This document shows positions 21,679 through 28,306 of a stretch of 33,265 nucleotides of DNA, one piece after another. The DNA lies in contig JBMNUI010000017.1 of NCBI GenBank assembly GCA_050946195.1, positions 1-33,265 of the forward strand, read 5' to 3'. How positions within the stretch are numbered: position 1 is the stretch's first letter; every line of letters begins with the position of its first letter. The notes beneath the pieces were generated by a model. That model was not told the DNA's origin. It ran no database searches and worked only from the letters and a program-made list of their open reading frames with translations. Made by a program: the position numbers and the translations under genes. The stretch comes from UMGS1002 sp050946195. GTDB lineage: Bacteria; Bacillota; Clostridia; Oscillospirales; CAG-272.

Positions 21679-24119
21679 TGGTTTATCAGAACGGCAATTT
21701 CGTCGCCGGCGCCGGTGCTGACTATCACACTGTCGCCCGACTTTATTTTACCTTCGAGAATCATTGAGGAGAGCCGGTCCTCTACCATGACCACCACTGT
21801 GCGACGCAGGTTCCGCGCCCCATACTGGCGGCTGTAACCCTTTTTTGAAATCAGCTCTATTGCGGAATCCGAAAACTCAACATCAATACCGAGCGCTCTC
21901 GCCCGGTCTGCCACCTCGCGCAGGGTCAGGAAGGTTATCTGCTTTATATCGTTGTTTGAGAGCGGCTTGAATACGATTATCTCGTCGAGCCGGTTTAGGA
22001 ATTCGGGTCTGAAGGCTTCGCTGACCGCCCGTATCACCTGCCTTTCGTCCTCGTCCTCGCGCTCCGCCACCTGCGGGCTGCCGAAGCCGAGCTGATTGGT
22101 CTTACCCCGGGCAGAGAATCCGATATTTGACGTCAGGATGATTATGGTATTTCTGAAGTCGGTGGTCCGCCCCTGGGAGTCGGTCAGCCTGCCGTTGTCG
22201 AGAATCTGAAGGAGGATATTGAAGATATCGGGGTGAGCCTTCTCGATTTCGTCAAAGAGCACGACCGAATAGGGGTGCCGGCGCACGCTCTCGGTCAATC
22301 TTCCGCCCTCGTCATAGCCCACATAGCCCGGAGGCGAGCCGATAAGCTTTGATATGCTGTGCTTTTCCATGTACTCGGACATATCAAAGCGGATGAAATT
22401 GTCCTTTCCGAATACCTCCTCGGAGACGGCGCGCGCCAGTTCGGTTTTGCCGACGCCGGTCCTGCCGCAGAAAAGAAAGGAGCCTGCCGGCCGCCGAGGA
22501 TCCTTTAGGCCGCTGCGGCCCCGCCTGATTGCGGCGGCAATCTTTTCGTTGGCCGCGTCCTGACCGATTATCCGCTCCTTTAGCCTTTTGTCAAGCTCCA
22601 GTATCCGCTGGTTTTCGGCCTCGTCGGTATGTGAGACGGGTATGCCGGTCCACTGGGTCAGGGTCCTTTCGATGTCCTCAGCGGTGACTGTCGGGATGTT
22701 TTCGGGGTACTCGACCTCCCAGAACTTTTTTTCCTCGTCAAGACGTCGCGTGAGTTTCAGTTCCTCGTCCCGGAGCGCGGCGGCCTTTTCGAAATTCTGG
22801 GAGATTATTGCCTCCTCCTTTTCACTGACGATGCTTGCCAGCCGCTCTTTAACCGCGGCAAGCGCCGGCGGGGCGGAGAAAGCGGCTATCCGGCAGGCCG
22901 AGGCCGCCTCGTCTATTAAGTCTATGGCCTTATCAGGCAGAAATCGGTCGGTAATATAGCGCTGGGAGAGCCTAACCGCCGCCTCGATGGCCTCGTCGGA
23001 TATCGACAGTTTGTGATGGGCTTCGTATTTGTCGCGCAGGCCGCGCAGGATTGCAATTGTTTCCTCGGCAGTAGGTTCGCCCACCATCACCGGCTGGAAT
23101 CTACGCTCGAGGGCGGCGTCCTTTTCGATATGCTTGCGGTATTCGGTAAGAGTGGTTGCCCCGATGACCTGAAGCTCGCTTCGGGAGAGCGCCGGCTTGA
23201 TTATATTTGCTGCGTCAACCGCGCCCTCGGCGGCCCCCGCGCCGATTATTGTGTGGATTTCATCGATGAAAAGTATGATGGAGTCGTTCTTTCTGACCTC
23301 CTCCCAGACATTTTTCATCCGCTCTTCAAACTCGCCGCGGTACTTGGCGCCGGCAATCATGGCCGGAATGTCGAGCGTGACAATCACCTTGTCCCTTAGA
23401 TTTTCAGGCACCCGGCCGTCGGCGATTTTCTGTGCCAGCCCCTCGACCACCGCGGTTTTGCCCACGCCCGGCTCCCCGATAAGGCAGGGATTGTTCTTTG
23501 TGCGCCTCGAGAGGATTTGAATGACGCGCATTGTCTCGCGTTCACGGCCAATAATCGGGTCAAGCAACCCAAGCCGGGCGAGCTGGGTAAGGTTGCGCCC
23601 GTAGTTTGATATGGTAGGCGCGCCCGGCAAGGCTTGCCGCAGGTTGTTGCGCCCCCTTTGCTCCCTTAAAACGTTCTTTCCCGGAATTGTCTCAAGAAAA
23701 TTGCCAAGCTCCTTTTTTAGCTCGGTGACAGATACCCCGCAGGCCGAGAGAATCCTGATAGCCATGCAGTCGGTTTCGGCGAGCAGCGCGGCGAGCAGGT
23801 GCTCGGTTCCAATGTAGCTTTGGCCGTTTTTTATCGACTCCTGCGCCGAGGTCTCGATGATGTTTTTAACCTTCGGCGTCATGTCCGAGGGGGAGAGTGT
23901 GGTCGGGACGCCGGTACCCGCCCAGTCGGCAATGGTCTGCCTGAGTTTGGCGGGGGTTATTCCGCGACCGGCAAGCAGCTTTGCGGCAATACTGTCGCTC
24001 TCCCCGGCAAGCCCGAGGAGCAAATGCTCGGATCCTATATACGTGTGCCCCAGTTCTCTGGCGCACTGCATCGCCCGGTTAAGAGAATTCTGCGCTTTCT
24101 GCGTAAATCTGCTCGACAC
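21666..24119 (-). CDS. clpC: ATP-dependent Clp protease ATP-binding subunit ClpC
   Basis: 817 residues, full length. The double Clp N-domain covers residues 1-145. D1 has Walker A GEPGVGKT at 215-222 and Walker B ILFIDEIHT. The middle domain contains a UVR-like helix pair (QNFEKAAALRDEE, about 441-453). D2 has Walker A GRTGVGKT at 552-559 and GYVGYDEGGRLTE. A TNQLGFGSP loop provides the LGF tripeptide that docks to ClpP. The start is a GTG with GGGGAGGA 7 nt upstream. ClpC unfolds substrates for ClpP and serves in stress response, competence and sporulation. The usual ctsR-mcsA-mcsB partners are not adjacent, and I see no CtsR heptad repeats upstream. Confidence 0.96.
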   Translation of the reverse strand: MSSRFTQKAQNSLNRAMQCARELGHTYIGSEHLLLGLAGESDSIAAKLLAGRGITPAKLRQTIADWAGTGVPTTLSPSDMTPKVKNIIETSAQESIKNGQSYIGTEHLLAALLAETDCMAIRILSACGVSVTELKKELGNFLETIPGKNVLREQRGRNNLRQALPGAPTISNYGRNLTQLARLGLLDPIIGRERETMRVIQILSRRTKNNPCLIGEPGVGKTAVVEGLAQKIADGRVPENLRDKVIVTLDIPAMIAGAKYRGEFEERMKNVWEEVRKNDSIILFIDEIHTIIGAGAAEGAVDAANIIKPALSRSELQVIGATTLTEYRKHIEKDAALERRFQPVMVGEPTAEETIAILRGLRDKYEAHHKLSISDEAIEAAVRLSQRYITDRFLPDKAIDLIDEAASACRIAAFSAPPALAAVKERLASIVSEKEEAIISQNFEKAAALRDEELKLTRRLDEEKKFWEVEYPENIPTVTAEDIERTLTQWTGIPVSHTDEAENQRILELDKRLKERIIGQDAANEKIAAAIRRGRSGLKDPRRPAGSFLFCGRTGVGKTELARAVSEEVFGKDNFIRFDMSEYMEKHSISKLIGSPPGYVGYDEGGRLTESVRRHPYSVVLFDEIEKAHPDIFNILLQILDNGRLTDSQGRTTDFRNTIIILTSNIGFSARGKTNQLGFGSPQVAEREDEDERQVIRAVSEAFRPEFLNRLDEIIVFKPLSNNDIKQITFLTLREVADRARALGIDVEFSDSAIELISKKGYSRQYGARNLRRTVVVMVEDRLSSMILEGKIKSGDSVIVSTGAGDEIAVLINQKQA

Positions 24120-24156
24120 AGCTATATCCTCCCCATGGGTGACGGCTAATATAGCT

Positions 24157-24162
24157 ATTATA
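24157..24162 (-). promoter_or_regulatory. Candidate -10 box for clpC
   Basis: TATAAT on the minus strand (24162-24157), about 38 bp before the GTG start. No convincing -35 at 16-18 bp was found. Confidence 0.35.
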
Positions 24163-24282
24163 AACTTAACATGTTGCGAATATTCATTGTCGGGCAGGTC
24201 GCTCTTGCTCGTCAGCTTCTGGAGAACCTATCCGGGGTACTTCGCTTTTTGGTGAAAAGCCGAGAGGACTTCAGACTTTAAT

Positions 24283-24310
24283 AAAAACACTTGCTTGATT
24301 CGGTGTTTTT
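24283..24310 (-). terminator. Intrinsic terminator of the SleC-like domain gene
   Basis: On the minus strand AAAAACAC pairs with GTGTTTTT (24310-24303 with 24290-24283), continuing into ATT. It lies about 52 nt after the stop at 24363. The remainder of 24163-24362 shows no other feature. Confidence 0.6.
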
Positions 24311-24362
24311 GTATATTTGTGATATTAAGCCATTGTCCGAGGACGGGAAAATCTGAGGGTTC

Positions 24363-24734
24363 TCAAAGAGACAGGTCATTGTGAGTCGCAACCAAATCTA
24401 TTGTCTGGTATGACGTTATCCCGTCAAAAATCGGTATGCCGATGCAGCTGCGCGGGACATAGCCCTCGGCATGCACATATACATCGTAAAGGCTGTAGAG
24501 CCTCTGCCCGATGACAGGTCGGACGGTTTTCGGGGGGCAGGGCAGGGCGACCTTTTCGGTCATGCCGTCATGGTCGGTTTTGAGGGTTAAGTGTATCTCG
24601 GACAATTCAGGCTCGACGCCCTTTATGGTGACGGTCGCGCCGGAGACCGGCACGGCGGAGCGCGCGGTGGTTGTGCGTATGATTAAGTACCCGACACACG
24701 AAACCCCGCCCATTTTCCCGCTGCTTATGACCAT
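24363..24734 (-). CDS. Orphan SleC-like N-terminal beta domain protein
   Basis: 123 residues with no signal peptide. The pattern GYLIIRTTTARSAVPVSGATVTI, then LKTDHDGMTEKVALPCP, then YSLYDVYVHAEGYVPRSCIGIPIFDGITSYQTIDL, resembles the carboxypeptidase-regulatory-like beta domain at the N-terminus of spore cortex-lytic SleC-type proteins. The peptidoglycan-binding and lytic parts found in SleC are missing, so this is either a stand-alone protein or a remnant. The ribosome binding site GGAGG 6 nt before the ATG and a terminator behind argue for an intact small gene. A spore-related role is inference from family resemblance and the presence of sigG. Alternative: a generic regulatory-like domain of unknown use. 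Confidence 0.7.
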   Translation of the reverse strand: MVISSGKMGGVSCVGYLIIRTTTARSAVPVSGATVTIKGVEPELSEIHLTLKTDHDGMTEKVALPCPPKTVRPVIGQRLYSLYDVYVHAEGYVPRSCIGIPIFDGITSYQTIDLVATHNDLSL

Positions 24735-24834
24735 GTGAAACCTCCGGTGGTGTGTTCTATAATAAATTGTATTCAGTAAAAAATAATTGGTGAGATACAG
24801 GGAAAGGCTAGGGCGTCAAAAGCGCAAATCACTG

Positions 24835-24864
24835 TTGACTTTGCGCGATATGTTGTGTTATAAT
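24835..24864 (+). promoter_or_regulatory. SigA-type promoter for tRNA-Leu
   Basis: TTGACT (24835-24840), 18 bp, TATAAT (24859-24864). The predicted start near 24871 leaves a 5' leader of about 54 nt for RNase P removal. Confidence 0.7.
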
Positions 24865-24924
24865 ATGCGCGTCGGTTATTTTTCATGGCCGTGTTGTGCC
24901 CGAGAATAAATTTCCGCGAAATAT

Positions 24925-25011
24925 GCCGGTGTGATGGAATTGGCAGACGTGCTGGACTCAAAATCCAGTGGTAGCGATACCGTGCGGGTTCGACCCCCGC
25001 CACCGGCACCA
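24925..25011 (+). tRNA. tRNA-Leu (anticodon CAA), CCA encoded
   Basis: An 87-nt class II tRNA: acceptor GCCGGTG/CACCGGC, anticodon stem CTGGA/TCCAG with loop CTCAAAA giving CAA, a long variable arm (TGGTAGCGATACCG), T arm GGGTTCGACCCCC and encoded CCA. It reads UUG. Confidence 0.95.
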
Positions 25012-25012
25012 G

Positions 25013-25045
25013 AGAGCCATGTTTTACTTTTAGCATGGCTCTTTT
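25013..25045 (+). terminator. Intrinsic terminator of tRNA-Leu
   Basis: AGAGCCATG (25013-25021) pairs with CATGGCTCT (25034-25042), loop 12 nt, followed by TTT. Confidence 0.7.
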
Positions 25046-25086
25046 AAACGTCTTTCTGCTCACTGGTATACTATCGAAACAGGTTT

Positions 25087-25190
25087 AAAGTTGTTTGAAG
25101 ATTCTAAAGGAACTTTTGCAAAAGTTCCTTGAACGGGGGTTCGGGGGCAGCGCCCTCGGGAAAAAGCGAGGTGTGGGGAAGAGCCCCACA
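25087..25190. repeat. Structured intergenic repeat, copy C
   Basis: A 24-bp perfect palindrome built on AAGGAACTTTT (25107-25117 with 25120-25130), then CGGGGGTTCGGGGGC, whose last part pairs as CGGGGGC/GCCCTCG (25142-25148, 25152-25158, one G-T pair), then TGTGGGG/CCCCACA (25172-25178, 25184-25190). The module order and orientation are as in copy A. It lies between tRNA-Leu and the rplS promoter. On the minus strand the last stem is followed by a run of T, like a terminator, though no minus-strand gene ends here. Confidence 0.75.
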
Positions 25191-25260
25191 AAGAAAACGA
25201 GGCGGGCGGGGGAATACACTGCACACCAGACAAAATATTCACCAATTATGCAAAAAACTA

Positions 25261-25289
25261 TTGCATAATTTCCGGGGCTGTGATATAAT
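25261..25289 (+). promoter_or_regulatory. SigA-type promoter for rplS
   Basis: TTGCAT (25261-25266), 17 bp, TATAAT (25284-25289). The predicted leader is about 100 nt. Confidence 0.65.
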
Positions 25290-25295
25290 ACCCGT

Positions 25296-25395
25296 GTTGC
25301 GCTAAAAATATGGTATTGTTAAACAATGCGGGCAGTCCGCTGCCAGCTCTGCAAGAATGCCCGCCGTTTATCAGCAGTTATCAAGGAGGGCCGAA
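25296..25395 (+). promoter_or_regulatory. Structured 5' leader of rplS, candidate L19 autoregulatory element
   Basis: GCGGGCA (25328-25334) can pair with TGCCCGC (25358-25364), while GGCAG (25331-25335) can pair with CTGCC (25340-25344). The two share bases 25331-25334 and cannot form together, so the leader can switch. L19 leaders that bind the protein are known in Firmicutes. Identity with that family is inference, as no covariance search was possible. Confidence 0.5.
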
Positions 25396-25737
25396 ATGAA
25401 CAGGATAGAGGCTTTAAAAAATGAGCAACTCAAAAAAGACCTGCCGGAATTTAATATCGGCGACACGGTCCGTGTGCACAACCGGATAAGAGAAGGCAAC
25501 AGACAGAGAATCCAGCTGTTTGAGGGCACCGTAATCGCCAAACGCGGCAGCAGCATATCCGAGACCTTCACGGTAAGGCGTATTTCATACGGCTGCGGTG
25601 TTGAGAAGACCTTCCCGCTTCACTCGCCGAATGTCGAAAAAGTAGAAGTAATCCGCCGCGGCAAGGTCAGGCGTGCCAAGCTCTACTATCTCCGCGACCG
25701 GGTCGGAAAAGCAGCCAAGGTCAAGGAAAAGATTTAA
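25396..25737 (+). CDS. rplS: 50S ribosomal protein L19
   Basis: 113 residues. It sits at the 30S-50S interface of the ribosome. Family features: FNIGDTVRVHNRIREGNRQRIQLFEGTVIAKRG, SSISETFTVRRISYGCGVEKTFPLHSP and a basic end with RRGKVRRAKLYYLRDRVGKAAKV. I chose the ATG at 25396, preceded by AAGGAGGG, which gives the usual L19 length. The frame extends upstream to 25357 without support. It is separated from trmD/rimM/rpsP, its partners in many genomes, and has its own promoter, leader and terminator. Confidence 0.97.
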   Translation: MNRIEALKNEQLKKDLPEFNIGDTVRVHNRIREGNRQRIQLFEGTVIAKRGSSISETFTVRRISYGCGVEKTFPLHSPNVEKVEVIRRGKVRRAKLYYLRDRVGKAAKVKEKI

Positions 25738-25747
25738 GATCTATGAG

Positions 25748-25780
25748 AAAAACCGTACGTTGGTGCGGTTTTTCTTTTTT
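25748..25780 (+). terminator. Intrinsic terminator of rplS
   Basis: An 11-bp stem, AAAAACCGTAC (25748-25758) with GTGCGGTTTTT (25763-25773, one G-T pair), loop GTTG, followed by TCTTTTTT. Confidence 0.88.
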
Positions 25781-25794
25781 GGTCTCTTTCGCGC

Positions 25795-25823
25795 TTGAAT
25801 GTTTTATTGTGATATGATATACT
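25795..25823 (+). promoter_or_regulatory. SigA-type promoter for the FAD oxidoreductase
   Basis: TTGAAT (25795-25800), 17 bp, TATACT (25818-25823). The start codon is about 20 bp downstream, giving a short leader. Confidence 0.6.
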
Positions 25824-25843
25824 TTACCCCGAGGTGAGAAAAA

Positions 25844-27100
25844 ATGTCTGTTACAAGAGTATATGAGATTCCCGAGCGCGGGAGTTACGATATAATTGTC
25901 GCCGGCGGCGGGGTTGCCGGGGCTGCGGCAGCATATACCGCCGCGCGTGAGGGCAAGCGCGTTTTGCTGATTGAAAAATCAGTGACGCTCGGCGGGCTTG
26001 CCACACTCGGGCTGATTACCATGTTCGTTCCGATGTGCAACGGGCGGGGAAAGCAGATAATCCGGGGGCTGGCCGACGAATTCATGCGTCTTGCCGTAAA
26101 ATACGGCTTTGACACAATCCCCGACGACTGGAAGGAAGGAGAACCGCAGAAGCCCACGGCACAGCGACTGAAAACCCGTTATGACACCGGTATGTTCGCG
26201 CTGGCGCTCAACAAGCTGCTCTGCGACGCCGGAGTGGACCTGCTCTACGATACGATTGTTACCGACACGGTTATGGAGGGCAATTTCTGCCGGGGTCTTA
26301 TCGTCGAGAATAAGTCCGGGAAATCCTACTATAAAGCCGGTATGGTGATAGACACAACCGGCGACGCCGACGTGCTGTATCGCGCCGGGGTGCCCTGTGT
26401 CACGGGCAAGAATTACTTCACCATGATAATGCACAAGATATCGCTTGAGAGCTGCGGGGAAGCGGTGGCCGCACGCGATATCGGCAAAGCCATAAAATGG
26501 ACATACGGCGGCAACGCCACGCTGTACGGTACAAACCATCCGCAGGACCGGCCGCTCTATGACGGGACCGACGCCGCCGCGATATCCGAATACATCAGGG
26601 AAAACCAGCTTGTCGCTTTCGAGAAGCTTTGCGGCGACGACAGGAAGAGCCGCGCAATTGTCACCATGCCCGGCATGGCTCAGTTTCGTACCACCCGCCG
26701 CATCAGCGGCGACTATACTCTCACTGTCGGGGACGTTTTCCGACATTTTCCCGACTCTGTCGGCGCCATTTGCGACATGGATCACCGGGACTATCTTTAC
26801 GAAATCCCCTACCGCTGCCTTGTCAGGTCGGGATACCCCAACCTCATTACCGCCGGGCGGAGCATCAGCGCCGAAGGCTACGCATGGGATGTTGCCCGCG
26901 TCATTCCGCCGGCAATTATTACCGGGCAGGTGGCAGGGCTTGCCGCTTCGATTTCGCTCGACAGCACGCAAAATCTGACAATAATCAACATCAAAACTCT
27001 GCAGGAAAAGCTTGCCGCGCAGAATGTCCTTTTGCACTTTGACGATTCGTGGGTTCCCGTCAGTCCCGAGCCTTATTCGCAGGATATCGACCACATCTGA
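25844..27100 (+). CDS. FAD-dependent oxidoreductase (FAD_oxidored family)
   Basis: 418 residues. The N-terminal Rossmann motif is YDIIVAGGGVAGAAAAYTAAREGKRVLLIEKS (GxGxxG plus the acidic end of beta-2). A Gly-rich GGLATLG lies next to the flavin, DTTGDADVLYRAGV follows around residue 180, and near the C-terminus comes NLITAGRSISAEGYAWDVARVIPPAIITGQVAG, which closes the flavin site. This matches Pfam FAD_oxidored (formerly annotated as xanthan lyase-like). No heme or Fe-S cysteine motif is present. The substrate is unknown. The ribosome binding site is GAGGTGAG. The hairpin at 27146-27202, just before sigG, is the only terminator candidate after it. Confidence 0.88.
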   Translation: MSVTRVYEIPERGSYDIIVAGGGVAGAAAAYTAAREGKRVLLIEKSVTLGGLATLGLITMFVPMCNGRGKQIIRGLADEFMRLAVKYGFDTIPDDWKEGEPQKPTAQRLKTRYDTGMFALALNKLLCDAGVDLLYDTIVTDTVMEGNFCRGLIVENKSGKSYYKAGMVIDTTGDADVLYRAGVPCVTGKNYFTMIMHKISLESCGEAVAARDIGKAIKWTYGGNATLYGTNHPQDRPLYDGTDAAAISEYIRENQLVAFEKLCGDDRKSRAIVTMPGMAQFRTTRRISGDYTLTVGDVFRHFPDSVGAICDMDHRDYLYEIPYRCLVRSGYPNLITAGRSISAEGYAWDVARVIPPAIITGQVAGLAASISLDSTQNLTIINIKTLQEKLAAQNVLLHFDDSWVPVSPEPYSQDIDHI

Positions 27101-27145
27101 CATTTTTCGCTCGGAAGAATCAGGCAAAATTAAACATGAATAATC

Positions 27146-27202
27146 AAATCTCCTGTCAGTCAATACTCGTAACACAGCGAGCACAAAGACAGGAGATTTT
27201 TT
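27146..27202 (+). promoter_or_regulatory. 12-bp hairpin that buries the sigG ribosome binding site and resembles a terminator
   Basis: The left arm (27146-27157) pairs perfectly with GACAGGAGATTT (27188-27199), with a 30-nt loop that itself has a short CTCG/CGAG stem. The sigG Shine-Dalgarno AGGAGA (27191-27196) lies inside the right arm. Six T (27197-27202) follow the stem and end at the base before the ATG. It could terminate transcripts of the FAD oxidoreductase, repress sigG translation, or both. Confidence 0.75.
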
Positions 27203-27976
27203 ATGTATTACAATAAAGTCGAAATATGCGGGGTAAACACTTCAAAGCTCAAAACTCTGACCGATGAAGAAAAGACCGAACTGCTAAACAGGACGAAAAA
27301 GGGCGACATGCAGGCGCGGCAGGAGCTGATATACGGCAACCTGCGGCTTGTGCTCAGCATAATTCAGCGCTTTACCGGCCGCCGGGACAACATGGACGAC
27401 CTCTTTCAGGTGGGCTGCATCGGGCTTATCAAGGCGGTGGACAATTTTAAAACCGAGCTCAATGTCAAGTTTTCTACCTATGCCGTTCCTATGATTATCG
27501 GCGAGATACGCAGGTACCTGCGCGACAACAATTCAATTAGAATCAGCCGCTCGGTGAGGGATCTGGCCTACAGGTCGCTGCAGATGCGCGAGCAGCTGAC
27601 AAGGGAGCGCGAGAGCGAGCCCTCGGTCGACGACATCGCCGGCAAGCTCGGAGAGGACCGGGACGCGGTACTTCACTCAATGGAGGCCATAATTGAGCCG
27701 ATTTCGCTTTATGAGCCGGTCTACAGCGAAAACGGCGATTCGATATATGTAATAGACCAACTCAGCGACTCGAATTACAGCGACGAGAGCTGGCTTGAGA
27801 GCATTGCCCTGCGGGACGCCATGAAGAAGCTGACCGACCGCGAGCGGTCTATAATCAACATGAGGTTCTACAAAAACAAAACACAAATGGAAATAGCCGA
27901 GGAAATCGGCATCTCGCAGGCACAGGTTTCAAGGCTTGAGAAGGGCGCGATAGAAAAAATGCGCAAGCAGATTTAG
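27203..27976 (+). CDS. sigG: RNA polymerase sporulation sigma factor SigG
   Basis: 257 residues. It directs late gene expression in the forespore. The N-terminal YNKVEICGVNTSKLK is the highly conserved SigG signature, used for SpoIIAB and Gin contacts. Region 2 follows (LIYGNLRLVLSIIQRF, DDLFQVGCIGLIKAVDNF, FSTYAVPMIIGEIRRYLRDN), then region 3 and the region 4 helix-turn-helix (KTQMEIAEEIGISQAQVSRLEKGA). The only ribosome binding site is AGGAGA in the hairpin described at 27146-27202. Unlike Bacillus, spoIIGA and sigE are not upstream. A SigF-like -10 (GGCAAAAT, 27123-27130) is present, but I could not match a -35. Confidence 0.95.
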   Translation: MYYNKVEICGVNTSKLKTLTDEEKTELLNRTKKGDMQARQELIYGNLRLVLSIIQRFTGRRDNMDDLFQVGCIGLIKAVDNFKTELNVKFSTYAVPMIIGEIRRYLRDNNSIRISRSVRDLAYRSLQMREQLTRERESEPSVDDIAGKLGEDRDAVLHSMEAIIEPISLYEPVYSENGDSIYVIDQLSDSNYSDESWLESIALRDAMKKLTDRERSIINMRFYKNKTQMEIAEEIGISQAQVSRLEKGAIEKMRKQI

Positions 27977-28060
27977 CCTTCGCAAGAAAAGCCCGGCTGC
28001 CTGAAATACGGTCCCGATTGTATTCCATGGTAGAAAATTTGGGTTTTCGGACCATTCCGG

Positions 28061-28089
28061 TTGACAAAATCAAGAAAAAGCGTTAATAT
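28061..28089 (+). promoter_or_regulatory. SigA-type promoter upstream of the nucleotidyltransferase operon
   Basis: A perfect TTGACA (28061-28066), 17 bp, TAATAT (28084-28089). Transcription would start near 28096, inside a palindrome, leaving a leader of about 210 nt. From 27977 to 28060 I see no feature. Confidence 0.65.
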
Positions 28090-28090
28090 A

Positions 28091-28112
28091 AAAGCTGCCG
28101 TACGGCAGCTTT
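28091..28112. promoter_or_regulatory. 22-bp perfect palindrome at the predicted start site
   Basis: Two 11-base halves (AAAGCTGCCGT and its complement) begin one base after the -10. The position suits a repressor operator. In RNA it would place a hairpin at the very 5' end. Confidence 0.6.
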
Positions 28113-28117
28113 ACATA

Positions 28118-28249
28118 ATGCTCAAAAGACGGGGATTTGATACCTCACGACATACCACCGAATATCTCGCATCCCTCTCCGAGTCAGTCGGTGCTGATGG
28201 CAGCAGAGCACGGGATGTGACGCGCTACTTGATTAGCAGCGTGGTTTGA
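28118..28249 (+). CDS. Possible small protein in the operon leader
   Basis: An ATG at 28118 opens 43 residues (MLKRRGFDTSRHTTEYLASL...). The open frame extends back to a TTG at 28061, but that TTG is the first base of the -35 box and cannot be the start of an mRNA from this promoter. There is no Shine-Dalgarno before 28118. The sequence is hydrophilic and helical in character, has no cysteine, and matches nothing I know. It may be a chance frame in a leader RNA. Confidence 0.25.
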   Translation: MLKRRGFDTSRHTTEYLASLSESVGADGSRARDVTRYLISSVV

Positions 28250-28281
28250 AAAGTTTTAGAACTTTTTCAAAAAGTTCACAG
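28250..28281. repeat. Possible remnant of the structured repeat (copy D)
   Basis: GAACTTTTT (28259-28267), one base, AAAAAGTTC (28269-28277): a 9-bp perfect inverted repeat resembling the AAGGAACTTTT stem of copies A and C. The GC-rich modules are missing. It lies 25 nt before the nucleotidyltransferase ribosome binding site area. Confidence 0.4.
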
Positions 28282-28306
28282 AAAATTCGGAAAGAAGGAG
28301 CGCAAT

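Noticed and set aside
24120..24282. CtsR operator upstream of clpC
   Set aside because: I looked for direct heptad repeats like GGTCAAA and found none on either strand.
24773..25063. Open frame on the minus strand with VAGVEPARYRYHWILSPARLPIP
   Set aside because: This is the reverse complement of tRNA-Leu and its promoter, a well-known spurious protein.
25979..27184. 401-codon open frame on the minus strand
   Set aside because: It lies wholly opposite the FAD oxidoreductase, whose flavin motifs are clear. Long antisense frames are common at this GC content.
28061..28117. TTG start for a 62-residue protein
   Set aside because: The TTG is the start of the -35 hexamer, so it would not be in the mRNA made from this promoter, and there is no ribosome binding site.
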